Shown here piece after piece: positions 30,940 through 42,629 of a stretch of DNA of 64,000 nucleotides (positions are counted from its first letter, which is position 1; each line of letters starts with the position of its first letter). The stretch is from Schistocephalus solidus. Its lineage: Eukaryota > Platyhelminthes > Cestoda > Diphyllobothriidea > Diphyllobothriidae. The translations under genes and the position numbers were made by a program. The stretch is taken from NCBI GenBank assembly GCA_017591395.1, contig WEDG01001207.1, positions 1-64,000 of the forward strand, read 5' to 3'. The notes under the pieces are model-generated. The model was not told where the DNA came from. It ran no database searches and saw only the letters and a list, made by a program, of their open reading frames with translations.

Positions 30940-32640
30940 TTTATGCGCCTTAGGGATCATGAACGAACAATATCGACGTTTCAATATCTCATTCTGAAAT
31001 GCTACTGCAGTAATACATTACACTCTACCACCTCACGTTATTTTCCTAAGCAGTTTTTTTCTCCTAGCTTCTTTTTGAAAAATGAAGGCCTATTTAACTC
31101 TGCCTCCATTTTAAAGGTAGTTTTTTTTTTCACGGACTATCTTTCTAGTCCACTTTTAATCTCAAAAAAATCACAAACTGTTGACATATCAGCACATTTT
31201 ATATCTATATCAGCATAAATTTATTTTACCCTGCATATCCTGCGTAAATCATATTTTCGACGAAACATGAAACCAACAACCTCAATTCGTCGTAAACTAC
31301 ATGCCCCGGGACCAAAACGTTGCTTGAATACACCTATCAGTCTTATAATTGACTCAAATGTTCAACCCATAGTCAAAGCTAAACAGCTAGATCTGTCCGC
31401 TTTTCAGAACTGCAATGACTTCATGATGAAGTTTGGATCTATTTATCTATACTTGGCAACCTGTTCGACGGTAATATATCTGATGTTCCCTCTCAGGATT
31501 GCAGACGTCTCAATTCGCTAGTTCACTTGGTCGCCGGCGAGGCTTTTGACAGACAGAAACGTTATCATAATTTTCTCCTAAAAAATGCTCCCATACACAG
31601 ACACCCAGTTGACGTTGCTATGGACATTTTGTACTCGGGTTGTTTCAACTACAAAATAGTGGAAGCAAAACGCCTCTCTTTGCGTAGCAAGAATCCTCCT
31701 ATCTTAGTTAAATTGTCTTCAACAGTTAAAGTGGACTCAATCTTTGCTGAACGAGGTCGCACTTCTCGCTATTTGGAAATGATAAAATGTTTTCTTTGTT
31801 GAGATCTTACACCAATGGAGCGAAGAAATGGGTCCGTCCTATCATCAATTTCTCAACCTAATATTCATTAGTCTGCTCATATTTCCATTAACGTCAATGC
31901 ACCGGTTAATTCATCTTCTCAGATGTCCAGTTCGGTCAGCTCCTCCACTCAACCTTCTACTTCGTTTCCCCCCGCTGCCGAATACTGCAATTTCCGGTGC
32001 TTTCAGCCCACCTGGTATGTCTGTGACCCCGTCTAAAGCATTTATACCGTCTAACCCGTCTAAAGAACTTAGACTGAAGGATTTCCCTCTTAAACGCAGT
32101 TCTCCAGGCCTCTTAATAAAATTTCCCGAGCCACATAGCATAAATAACGTTCTTCAACTACAAAATATGCAATCATCTAAATTTAACTTATTTAACCCTC
32201 CACAAAGTAGCTCGTCCCATAACCCCACGGGTCATCTTATACCCTCAATTATATTACCTAAGGCAGGTTGTCCGAAGGACGTTAATCTAATCCAGACTGA
32301 AAAGGCAAATAACTCTAATCATGTTAACCGATATACAAGACCCGACTTTCCAGCACTTAGTTCTTATAGCTGCTTGCCCTCTCCCACCAGCCTCTATATT
32401 CCATCTAACTTCCCGTCATTCCATTTTAACTACCATCAGGCATATCCCGGTCGTAACCCCTATGGTGGTTCGATACCGGAAAGTTTTATTTCTACACCTT
32501 TTAGATATCTTTCTCAGCCTTTTGTTACTGATGTTCCTTATACCAATATTTCTGGCGCAATTGGCAGTAACCCTCCAAACCACAAAAATTTCTAACTTGA
32601 TAACCCGCATCCAATTTTTTTTATAAATAATGATACCCCT
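30940..32640 (+). mobile_element. LINE-C ORF1, best-preserved copy
   Basis: An N-terminal half in two frames (31267-31521 and 31527-31802) includes EAKRLSLRSKNPPILVKLSS followed by a RTSRYLEMIK stretch, the ORF1p motif RxxxxRPxLVxxSS. The C-terminal half is the open frame 31828-32595. It then breaks off at about 32690 where the right inverted arm begins, before any endonuclease. The ORF1 C-terminal part recurs in both arms (18155-18908 minus, 37000-37830 plus). Confidence 0.65.
31828..32595 (+). pseudogene. LINE-C ORF1 C-terminal Pro/Ser/Asn-rich frame
   Basis: A 255-residue open frame without a recognised folded domain. It is rich in Pro, Ser, Asn, Phe and Tyr, with patches such as NLFNPPQSSSSHNPTGH and SLYIPSNFPSFHFNYH. 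Homology to 18908-18155 and 37010-37830 supports that it was coding in the ancestor. The start Met is arbitrary, since the true ORF1 begins upstream. Such disordered tails occur in LINE ORF1 proteins; a specific function cannot be assigned. Confidence 0.5.
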
Positions 32641-32689
32641 AGTTTGGTACTCGAACTACCCCAGATTTCATAGTAGTTTATGCTAGATC

Positions 32690-34790
32690 TGTTAGTGGTT
32701 GTCCACGAGTTTCAGAAGAGCATTCCGGAAGAACTCCCAATCTTCGATCATGGTGTTTGAAAACATTGAGGTCCATTTGAGGTCTGTTAAATCTGCTCGC
32801 ATCTCAGGAAACTTTCCTCCCCAACCATTACGCCATCTTTCCTCTATAACAGGCAAAACGGAGAATAATAATAATAATAAGAAGTCCCACATAAGCACCA
32901 CATGATCACTTGGACCGAGCGGAGGCAGTGAAATAATCTCATCAATGCAGCCTGATGTTTTCGTAAAAACAAGGTCGAGACAGTTTGCCCTTTGTTCCTC
33001 ACGTATTCTGGTGGGGAACAGGCATGTTGTGCGAGGAGTGCCTTCGAGGTCTTTTGCAGAAAACCATAATCGAAAGTCAATTTCCGGCATGATTATTGAA
33101 AAGTGCTCCAGTAAATTCCTGGTGCGTTGAAATCACCCGTAATCATGACAATATGTCGATTGGAGAAATTTTCGAATTGTTCCAACAAGTGGATGTCTGC
33201 AACTCAGTCTTTCATAGGTGGCCGAAAGGCAGTGAAGACATCGATACATGGAGAGCCAAGAGCCTTGATGGTCAACGATATGGCTTCCGTGCTGGACGCA
33301 AACTTGTTTGTCTAGCCGAACACTATTATAACTTCTTTCACATACACAATTATTTTACCACCCTGTCGGTTTTCTCTGTCCCTCCGATATCATTGCTATC
33401 CGGAAAATGTTATTTCGCTAGCTCGAATACTGCCCGACAGCCAGGTCTCAGTTACTGCTATCACATCCAGAGATACTTCGGCAAGGCAAATTCTAAACTC
33501 AAGTTTTTGTAGAAGGCTGTGGGCATTTGTTTACAAGCACTTCAGTTTTGCGCCAGCCAAACTTCCTGCTGCGTTTGTCAATTTTATGGGCCTTATTGCT
33601 CCCCCTCTGATGTCTCTCTCGTATGGCTGTTCCGTTTCTTAATCAGTCGCTCATTCTGGTTTTCACAGTGAGAACGCCAGGCGTTACGGACTTAGTTCTG
33701 CTATCTCTTGAGCAATTGGTTCTCTGATGGTTTTGGCATTAGCGAGGTGCCTGCCGTTGCCCTTAATTCAATTGGTTTGTTCAACAGAAAATTAGTATTC
33801 TCTTGAACTATCTTCCACTTTGAGATATCCAGATTGTGTTTGCGGGCTGCAGTCATAATTGTAATTCCAAGACATGTTTCCGGTGTTTCAGCCTTTCCGC
33901 AGGGGAGTAGTCTAGTTGAAAAACCTCTTTATGCGAGTGACGGAGGTTTATTTTTTGGGATAGTATCACCTATATTTGTTCTTTGCTCTCTAAGATAATT
34001 TTGAGATGTCGCGTTCGCGGTGTTCCTAGGCTGGCATCACCCTTTTTGCCGATCAAGCATACTGCCTAGTGAGAGCAACTGGTTTAGGAGGCCAAGAAAA
34101 GAAGTGAGGTTTTCGGTGATATGGTTCTCAGGTCGGACTGCAGTTGATTCGTGCAAACCCTGAATAAATAAACGACTTTTTGCTGGTCCACTTTCTCCAA
34201 AGTTCTCCATAGCAGCACGAGAACGCCTTACGGAGCTCTCGTTAGCATTTAAAAACCACCTCTGGCCGTACTGCCATTTGAAGGCTCCAAAGGAAATCCA
34301 TCAGAGTTGTTTTGACTTCTTACTCCTGTTGTGGTGTTTTCCTCATTGCAGCTTGCCATGCATTTTCTTTCTTAAGGACTCAACTACGGGCTTGGTAGAG
34401 GCGCCCAAAATAGCTGGATGTGATTTGTGGTTCGCTTCCGGTCGTCTTCCGTAGGATTTAAAGACTGCGTATCTATTATCCGGCTGTTTTGGGTGTTTAG
34501 CGTCGAGGCATTTGAGAGTTTTTACAAATTGTATTTTTGCACTTTCGATCTTTTTGGTCCCTGCCTTTTTAGCTTTAGTATTGCACCTTATATTGTATAG
34601 TATTGTTCACTTGCAAGAGCTTCCTTACGTCTGCAAGCTCATTTCAGTTCTTGAACTTTCAGTAAAATAAAACATCCAATACAAGATTCGTCTTCATAGC
34701 GATGGATTTGGCTGAAATTTTGCTTTTGCGTGCTCTGTTGCTCCTTGGTTATAATTATAAATGGAGAGAAAGAGATAAGTAACTTGAAAG
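32690..34790 (-). mobile_element. LINE-A ORF1 and endonuclease, inverted-arm copy
   Basis: The endonuclease C-terminus at 33090-32692 contains RANCLDLVFTKTSGCIDEII and PSDHVVLMWD, almost identical to 22833-23220. An (AAT)n expansion at 32866-32880 adds leucines to it. ORF1 towards 34790 is broken by many indels relative to the left arm. There is no RT here. Confidence 0.8.
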
Positions 34791-34796
34791 CAACAA

Positions 34797-36960
34797 ATGG
34801 CCAATCTAAAAAGAAGGTTCATTGTTCATCTAACCACCCGTAACAACGAGAATCTCAACAAAGAAATTACGAGATGCAAATATATCTTTCCTAAAAGAAT
34901 GCCCAATGTAGAGCTAAAAGATATTGCGTCTACAGAGCTCAGTGAATTAGTAGGCGTGCCTTCCTTTGAAGAGGAGATCAAACCATTTTCATGCACCTTA
35001 CTACTGTCATGCAGCTCAGAAATGCAGGAATGCTCTGGATATATAAGCATATGCTGCATCGTTCTGGATGATACAACGAAGGGTGACGTTTAAAAGCTCA
35101 TCGACATTTGAAGGACCGAAGACGAAGAATTCCGAAGTCGAAAAAGGCCAAGATGATTATAAAAAAAGATAAGTTCAAATTCCGAAAAAGCTCGTTCTTG
35201 CCAATAGATTCTCAAATGGTATTCTCTGCTGGTGATGCAGGGAACAGCTGCAGAACAAATTATCAAAAAGTTCCCAAAGGGGTTCACCATTAACTTTCGG
35301 AATCGTTTATAGTATTGACGCAAAATAGCATCGTCGATCAAAGTAGAATTAATCCCGATACTGATGCCCTATCAACAAATCAGAGGACCAAAGTCCGAAA
35401 ATTTTTGACCAAACACGCAATCCTCCTCGTTATTAAAGGGGCTCCCGAGTCCACTTCTCTGATTGCAAAGGAAAGGGTAAAATAACCTCAGCCTTTTTCG
35501 AACATACTCAAATTCGATTCTTTAAGATGGCGAATGCGTTACCGTGCACAAAGCATTCCGTTATGGGAAAAGCGGGTGTTTCCTGGTAACTCTCGTGACC
35601 AAGGCCTCTTAAAGTATTCTTGAACATAGCTTTTCAGGCTTCACACTACCTAGAACGGAGAATGGGTCTCGTAGCTTTCACCATGATGTGTTTTTCAACC
35701 GGACTACGAGCCGATGGTAAGGCACAAAACGAGGATGCAGAGAACAGAACGGAAGAGAAGAACCGAACGGGGAAATGGCTCAGAAATCAAAGGGATGGGG
35801 AAATAAAAAGTGATGAGAGGTCTCTCTGTGGCAGATCCCGTGCATCATCAAGGTGAGTCATCACCGATACGGGAAAGACACTAAATACAAAGACGTACCC
35901 AACAGCACCTACAGTAGACTGGAGTCGAAATCTGACGCTGACAGTGCGGCAACTTCCTTCGGTGACAAGCTAATGGATCTGACTCTCGCCCAACCTCTGG
36001 CACAGAAGGTAAAACAAACCAATGAGATTTAAAGAGAACCAGAGAGCCAATTGCCTGGACCTGAGTATTTATGAAGGACTTCTCTAACATTGACTAAGTG
36101 TATTCTATTGCACTCCTCGGTAAGAATGATCATTGTATGCTGCTGTGGGATTATTCACTTTATTCCTCAGCGCCAGAAGAGAACGGAAGGCAAGTGAAAT
36201 ATATGGAAGGCTGATTTTTAACGCGATGAAGAAGAGCTGATGTCCGTGAAAATGGGATTTTTGCTCAAAAGCAAACGCAGGATGACTGCCGATCGTTTTA
36301 AAATGGTTTCACTCGATCTATCCGGTGAAGGTACCAAAAAGACTAGTCGCCCTGCCTGGTTAAGAATAGAACTAAACAGGCGGTTAAAGAAGAAAACTAA
36401 AATGTAAAGTCTTCAGGCAAAATAGGGTCCAGCAGAACATCTCGAAGAATTTCATCGCTAACGGGAAATTTTGTCAAAAATGATCCGATGCAGTCAAAGG
36501 AAAAACTGTCAGTCAAGAATTGTCAGCAGGGCTGGAAAAATGAGCCAGTCCCTTATTTATTTAAAGTCGGTAAAGTCAAAGGCAATCAGCAGTGCTTATG
36601 GATGAGAATAGAGGGTTGAAGTCGTTAAAATGGCGGAGAAAGCCGAGACACTTGGGTTGGTTCTTTGCCTCGTTATTCACTAGAAGAAACTGAGCTTCAC
36701 CTTGACAACATAAATTGGGAATCAGCTTTTCTCAACCTTGCAATTTAACTTTGTTGTAATGTTTCCGTAAAGTGTGCATATTCTCCTCAGAAACCCCTGC
36801 TGGAATTTCATGCAAGAGCTGAAAAATAAACCATAGGGCTGACTCAAGTGTTGAAAACAGAAGTGATATAAAACGGAGATTGTGGGAAACACGTCGTTCG
36901 CTGATGGGAATCCTGTCTGCATAAACGAAATCTCAAAGGCGCAAATGGATCGAGTTAAAG
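34797..36960 (+). mobile_element. LINE-K ORF1, partial endonuclease and linker, inverted-arm copy
   Basis: The ORF1 N-terminus is open at 34797-35093 (98 residues, basic start NLKRRFIVHLTTRNNENLNK), longer than in the left arm. The ORF1 core continues at 35160-35860 in broken frames. The endonuclease end corresponds to 20126-19815 near 35840-36100. The linker ends near 36960. Confidence 0.7.
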
Positions 36961-36999
36961 CGAATAACCTTCGAGCATACGCGAGAGATCCTTACGCCA

Positions 37000-38130
37000 A
37001 TGGAGCTAATGAATGGGTCTCTTTCTGTCTGTACTCTCAACCTAGTCATTCACAAAGACTGGCCGTATTTTCCAGTAGCCTGCAATGCGGTTCATTCCAT
37101 CTCGTCCGGATGTCCATTTCGGTCAGGCCCCTCCACTCACGCCTTCTACTTCGCTTCCAAACACGGCAGAATTGCTATAAAGTCACAGGTGCTTTTAACC
37201 ACCTCCTGTAATCGTCAAAGCCAACCCCGTTTTGCAGCGCCATACTAGCTGGCTTCCCTCCTTAGCGCGGGATCTCGGCCTCTCCATGAGGTCCCGAAGG
37301 CGCATGCGCCGAAATAATGTTCTCAAATACAACATCCGCTGCTATCATCTGAGATTCAACTTTTAGCCTCCACGAGCTGGCATCGTCCCATAGCACGTTT
37401 CATCTTATGCCCTCTCAATTCCATATCAGGATCAGTCCGAAGGACGTAGAAATCTAACAGACCGAAAAGCTTGATAAAGGCTGCAGTTCGTCAGTCACTC
37501 ATACTGCCTTCTCCGTACTGCGCTTCCTAAACCATGTTAGCGGTATGCAAGACCCTGATCTACCGGCACTGATTCGTATGGCTGCTTGCCCTCTTCCACC
37601 AGCCTCTATATTCATGCTTCCCGTCAATTCCGTTTTAGCTACCATGCATATCTCGTCTTAACGCTGTGGTGAGTTCGATACTGGCAGAGTTATATTCCTA
37701 ACCCTTTTATATATCCTCTCAGCCTTTGTTACATGTGCGTTTGCTGGATACATGCTAATAATGATGAAGCGCAGTTGGCTGTTAAACCTCCTAAGCCACA
37801 ATAACTTCCAACTTTATTTCGCTGCAAAAGTTTTATATATATAACGATAACCCAAGTTTGGATACTCGAACTCACTAGATGTCTGTAGCTACGTAATGCT
37901 AGATCGGTTATGATGAGACGAGCCCAACCTAGAGAGCCGTTGCTTTCGAGTTTAATCGTCTGAGGTACATGCGTACCTGAATCTTGGACCCATCCCTTAA
38001 TTTCGGCCTCTTCAGCTTGTCTCATGGGCCGGTATGACCTCCACCGATCCAGGACACGCATTAGTAGCGGTGCTCGCCTGTTTCCACGTTAACTCTGGCC
38101 CCTCATCGGTGCAGGCTGCGCCAATTTTTG
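37000..38130 (+). mobile_element. LINE-C ORF1 tail and endonuclease start, inverted-arm copy
   Basis: The counterpart of 18908-17822. It starts at SVCTLNLVIHKDWPYFP-like sequence near 37010 and ends near 38130 after the endonuclease start. It is more decayed than either other copy. Confidence 0.65.
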
Positions 38131-38149
38131 CAGTGCCAGTCGACGCAGC

Positions 38150-38400
38150 AGCCTAAACGGTGGTCACGCACCATCCGCACTTGCCGAGGTGCGAGGTACA
38201 GTGCGTCCCGAAATCAATGTCACCAAAGGTGATCAACTCCAGCGTGAAAACTCTTTGCTTGTCTGGAAGCCGAGTGGCGGGCAGCACGAGAGTGGGCAAC
38301 GAGGGTTGACTCATCGGATCTCCAAAACCAGTCAGGGCTGCGGGCGGCTGCAAGCTTCTGGTCGTGGAATCGCCCAAAGTGTTCACGAGAATTAGCAGCT
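38150..38400 (+). pseudogene. RTE-like RT fragment, inverted-arm copy
   Basis: HRISKTSQGCGRLQAS at about 38310-38350 corresponds to HRISKTSQAFGRLQAS at 17640-17600. The scrap lies between LINE-C and LINE-B in both arms, so it was inserted before the inverted duplication. Confidence 0.65.
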
Positions 38401-38479
38401 CCCCTCCGGTAGAGTCGAGGCCCTGTGCCCTCGTCAGTTCCATCGCAGTCATTTCACCACTTAGAGCTCCACAGCCGCT

Positions 38480-39437
38480 AACCGTTCTTAGTTTTCCTCC
38501 GTTTCATGCTGTCATATGGAATAATGCTGCACTGGAAATTAGGATGTTGATCACCACATTAGCTATTTTCAAGCAAATTTGCGCAAATATTTAACTTCGG
38601 AAGATATTAAGTTCTTATTGCGTCGTTTCTTCCCGAAAATTCGCAACTTTTGGATTTTTTGAAAAGTCCTCCTGGTACTTTGAGGCAGCTCCCGTTGATA
38701 TTATATTGGTCTGTAAAATATTTCCATCATCCGTGCAGAGTCAAACCTTTGCATTCACTTTTTCATCCCACCCTTTAAACTCGCATCGCTAACTCTTGAC
38801 AACCTTGATACTTTCCTCCGATTTTGCAACCCCGACGATGGTCTCCTGGGTTCAGTGATGATCGAGGTGGGGTTCTGGTGTTTTCGCCTCTTTGTGGTGG
38901 ACTATGCAGTCAGCAAGGTCGCATCTCGATGGTGATCTCGTGACCTCTACTGTCCCTCTTCGTTTCTGACCCTGTTGTCTACGATGAGTCCTCCTCTCTC
39001 TACTCTCAACTGGTGTTTATAAACAGTAGCTCTGACTGCTATATTATCTCTCACCTGATAAGGAGCGTTTCTGAACCCTCATACGTTGTCAGCAACATCA
39101 CAATACTATCCCATTGCATCTAGCTATTAATTTTTAGTGGAAGCAGTTTTTCGCCTAGTAAATTGGCGGCTCGCCGAACTCTGCCTCAATTTAACCGTAG
39201 GAGTTTTTACTGCTTCTTTTCTAGTTCACCGTATATGTTAAAGATTGCTGAGTATTGTTTTAAAAATGGCAAACTCGTTCTGAACCGGATATGCCTACCA
39301 TATTATTCATTTCTGCTGTTCATATGGATGCTCACATAGTGCGCAATTATCCACTTGTATTTATGTTAAGCCACGATGCTAAGACTTAAACTGATGGGGC
39401 CCTCTGGGCTAAATATACAAAATTTATTTATTTATTT
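38480..39437 (+). mobile_element. LINE-B RT C-terminus and 3' UTR, copy 3
   Basis: AVIWNNAALEIRM near 38510-38550 matches the RT end of copy 2. The 3' region carries a degenerate hairpin at 39152-39203 and ends in ATTTATTTATTTAT at about 39437. Confidence 0.75.
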
Positions 39438-39440
39438 ATG

Positions 39441-40060
39441 CTAATAGTTGCGTTGATAAAATCAACCCTGATCTACTTATGCTCTCACGTTGGAACTGTG
39501 CTTGGCATGTGGAAGTTTCTCCATTTAGGTAGTTTTATGTGTTTTGGTCCACCAAGCACCACTGGACCCTAGTATTTAAAATAGTACACTTTTATAACGA
39601 TCAGCAAAGACTTGGAGTCCTAAGTTACACGAAAAAGCTAGCATTATCGCCGCCAGCGAGATCGAATTTCTGCAAAAGCTGCACAGATGTAATGAGTTTG
39701 ATATTACATAATTTCTTCCTTCCGTAAATAAAGTTAAACTGTACGGCATGTTTGTTTCTAGCCTAGAATAATGCTATCCTCTTTGGGATGATGAACGCCT
39801 CTCTGACCTCAGTAAGATTGAAAAGTTCAGAGGGTTTTGAACTATTTTTCTCTTTATTGGATCAGTATTTCTTATACGGATAGATGCCAGTTAGAAAACA
39901 ATTACACATTTCTATAGGAAAGAAGATTTTGAATCTGGTCTCTTTTTTCTGTTTTCCGTTATATCTAACCCAAATCTCCCAAGAATTAATGCTTTCCTCC
40001 GCTGAATCAACCATACACCACTCGTTATTTCTCATGATATAATCGAATTCTATATCTCAG
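39441..40060 (+). mobile_element. LINE RT C-terminal scrap (LINE-D/E-like)
   Basis: Mixed plus-strand frames read INDQQRLGVLSYTKKLA, then LYGMFVSSLEYCYPLWDDER near 39745-39800 (the LYxxxVxPxLEY thumb block) and LSDLSKIEKFQR. The palm lies outside or is lost. It begins directly at the LINE-B tail. Confidence 0.55.
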
Positions 40061-40114
40061 TTTCGGAAGAGTTATGCATTAAATTGGTGAACACATGTAG
40101 GGAGACTATGATGC

Positions 40115-40236
40115 CTGGTCAAATAAGTGTGATAAAACTCATGGCTCATGTGGGGCCTCGTTATCAATTGGCAACAGCATTGGTTGTACTGAAGCCTACC
40201 CCGCTCTGGCGTGGTTTTCGAATCCACAAGGCCGTT
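40115..40236 (+). repeat. tRNA-derived SINE-like copy 1
   Basis: Aligns with 40432-40545 from TGTGATAAAACTCATGGCTC through a decayed tRNA-like head. Box B reads GTTTTCGAATCCAC here against an intact GGTTCGAATCC in copy 2. A short ORF across it is not a gene. Confidence 0.55.
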
Positions 40237-40431
40237 GGAGTTTTTTCCCAAGTGGATCAAATGAATTATTCAAATGCCGCCTTACTCCTCTGCGAATTAA
40301 TGGGAACTAGTGAAGGTCATCTGGTGTATTCTAGTGCGATTGCTTGGAAATCTTGATTGGGCTGTCGGCTTACTGTATCGGAATTGGTTGATTCCATGCG
40401 TTGCGGTGAGCTGTGTGGATAGCTTAGCAAG

Positions 40432-40545
40432 TGTAATCAAACTCACGGCTCCCGAGTGCGGCCCTCATTACTTAGTTGGCTAGAGCGTTGGCTCTACTAA
40501 AGCCTTTCGCTGCTGGCGTGGGTTCGAATCCCACCGTGGCCACCA
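40432..40545 (+). repeat. tRNA-derived SINE-like copy 2 (intact box B)
   Basis: About 40463-40545 resembles a tRNA. The T-arm GTGGG-TTCGAAT-CCCAC is perfect, with box B GGTTCGAATCC. Acceptor ends GGCC/GGCC pair, and a possible anticodon arm GGCT-CTACTAA-AGCC would give anticodon ACT. Box A is imperfect (TTACTTAGTTGG), so a SINE head is more likely than a working tRNA. A small hairpin CCACCAGA..CTGGTGG follows. Confidence 0.5.
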
Positions 40546-40679
40546 GATGTTTTCTGGTGGGTCCAACAACCATGTGGCAATCTTTTAAAGTTCCTCTAGC
40601 AGGTAAGTATCAGCTACGGGGTCTCTTCTCGGTGGGTGGTAGACTGTCAGGAAATCTAGACTTGATGTAGCTGGCACTT

Positions 40680-42046
40680 TCACGGATAGCCATATCGCCT
40701 GCGAAGTACGCGGGAGTTTATAAGTTTTGTCGAAAACTGTAATTTCGTTTTTCACGTATGTGAGTACGCCACCTCATTGACGCTCGCTCTGTCTTTATTA
40801 AAACGTTGGTAGCCAGCCATATTTACCTCTCGGTCGTCCACGTGTTGGGACAACCAAGTTTCTGTTACGGAAATTATATCTGGAGTTAGATCGCGGATAT
40901 GAATCTTAAGCTCTTCGAGCTTCGATAATATACTCTGTGCATTAGTGTACATGCATGTTTAGTTTTGCGGTTTTGCTCGGAAAGTGCTAACAGTCGGGCG
41001 CGAGCCCCTGTTTACTGGGCCAACTGCGTGGTAATCCGGAACGGGCCTCCAGGGGGAGAATAATGGACAATGCATCACTTGGTTTTTGTAAATAACGAAG
41101 TTTGTTTCCCTTTCGCTGAGCCGCCGTCTTAGTTCGATGACAAGTTAATGGCGTTTGTTCCGCTCTGCAGGTGAGAATTCATGTTGAAAAACAATTCCAG
41201 GGTTTGAGTTTTTTAACTTAAAGCGCCTCAACAGAATGAGACTGGCTTCCTGGCTACTGGTCAAAATAACTTTTAGAGGCCTAGGACGTGTTGATTCGGA
41301 TAGGTTCCAGCATATTGTTCAGAAGTTCACGAAAGTGGTTCATGTCTTCAGAATATCGGTCTACTGGAGTCGCAGCTGTTGATTCAGGTAGTCCCTGTAT
41401 TATGAAGCTTTTTTTCTGTCCGTGGCATTTTTTGTAACTACGACGCTGTCTTCCACTATCTGGTGGGAAGATTTCACGTTGCGCACTGGTGATGATGGAG
41501 GGGATGCTGATTGGCTATGCGTTGGCTTTGATCCGTTTTTTTTTCGATTCGGCGAATTCCACGGGTTCGACGATTTTGAATCGCAGGTGGTATTTTCGGT
41601 TGGGGAATCGATTCTACTGCTTGTGCTTGGTGTGAGAATCTCAGTACTTCCTGTGGAGGACAAGGCAATGGTCAAAGCCCCGTGTTCAAGTTTTTTTGGG
41701 AAATCTTTCGAAGTCGGTTGTCCATTGGCTTTTTCTTTCTTGGGGTCAGTTTTGCGGTTTGGACGGCTTGTTTTTTTTAGGCGGACTATTTTTGTCCTGC
41801 GCCGTTGGTAACTTGTTTTTCAGTAGCCGGAGCAGCTGTCAAAGTTGTTGTTGGGATACCCTTTGATCGGGTATCGATGGTTTTGCTTCTAGTAAGTCGT
41901 TCAGTGGACTCCTTAGTGATATCTACTGCTTTAAATGTGCCTTTTAGCGCAGATTTTATTTGTCTTATCTCATCCTCAAGCTGGTTTAGCTTCATGGACA
42001 GTTTATGACAGCCTCCACAAATGGCAGTGTTGTCAATAGCGTGCAT
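40680..42046 (-). mobile_element. LINE-F: ORF1 and endonuclease start
   Basis: ORF1 starts at 42046: residues 1-86 have CGGC (C-x2-C at about 10-13) and a coiled coil (KLNQLEDEIRQIKSALKG). A Ser/Thr/Pro-rich middle (41675-41400) follows, then IIQGLPESTAATPVDRYSED near 41400-41330. This is the ORF1 core shared with LINE-A, K and G. The endonuclease starts at 40952: TNAQSILSKLEELKIHIRDL and DIISVTETWLS with the catalytic Glu, and stops at about 40700. The rest of the element is absent. Confidence 0.75.
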
Positions 42047-42069
42047 ATTAATTTAAGAGAGCGCTCGCC

Positions 42070-42147
42070 GCCGTGATGAGGTGGTCGAGTGGTTAGCGAG
42101 CGTCAACATCGCGTTGGTGGTCGCGGGTTCAATTCCGGCTTGCGGCA
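42070..42147 (+). tRNA. tRNA-like sequence, probably pseudo-tRNA or SINE head
   Basis: 78 nt starting GCCGTGA and ending TTGCGGC plus A; the acceptor stem pairs over 7 positions with two G-U pairs. Box A-like TGGTCGAGTGGTTAG and box B-like GGTTCAATTCC are correctly spaced. The T-stem has one mismatch and the D and anticodon arms fold poorly, so a decoding tRNA is doubtful. Confidence 0.35.
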
Positions 42148-42441
42148 TGACTTTTTGAATTTTTGTGTGGTAACATAAGAAGTAACGAGTGGCTAGGTGT
42201 AGGTTTACACTATCAGCGCTTTTACACAAATAGTATATAAATTATCTACTCCGCCTTTTTTGCAAATTAATGAAATCCCAGAACGTTCTTAACTACTTCT
42301 GCTAGTGGAGGTTGTTAAAAGTATTTGTTATAACGAGTTACTCGATATAAATAGCAAAATCAATTAGACAGAATATGAACAATGAACGACTTAGCCTGTT
42401 TTGTAGATACTACTCAGAAAGCCTGACGAGCAGTTCGAGCC

Positions 42442-42625
42442 TGGATTGGACTGGTAGGTTGTGAAGGCCAAGCCAAAATTTCCGGCAGGTTGCTCTATTT
42501 GGAGAACTGTCCTAGTCAAACAAAGTCCTCAGAAACCCTGGAGAGAGAATGGATTGGACTGGTGGGTTATGTAGGCCAAGATTTCCGACAGTGCTCGATT
42601 TGGAGAACTCTCCTTGTCAAACTGT
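42442..42625. repeat. Imperfect direct repeat of about 75 bp, twice
   Basis: TGGATTGGACTGGT occurs at about 42442 and 42550. Each is followed by GGTT..GTAGGCCAA..TTTCCG and a GATTTGGAGAACT-like end with TGTCAAAC. The copies differ by short indels. No coding signal. Confidence 0.75.
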
Positions 42626-42629
42626 GAGG

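Larger units (their letters stand above)
32690..39437. repeat. Right arm of the 6.7-kb inverted duplication
   Basis: Reverse complement of 16525-23222. It has more small indels than the left arm, so its open frames are shorter (35881-36090 minus against 19822-20055 plus is one such pair). The inner edge (32690) abuts the third LINE-C ORF1. The outer edge is the (ATTT)n tail of LINE-B at 39437. Confidence 0.85.

Noticed and set aside
41422..41811. 129-residue plus-strand ORF rich in Phe and Val
   Set aside because: Antisense to the Ser/Pro-rich part of LINE-F ORF1, which explains its composition.
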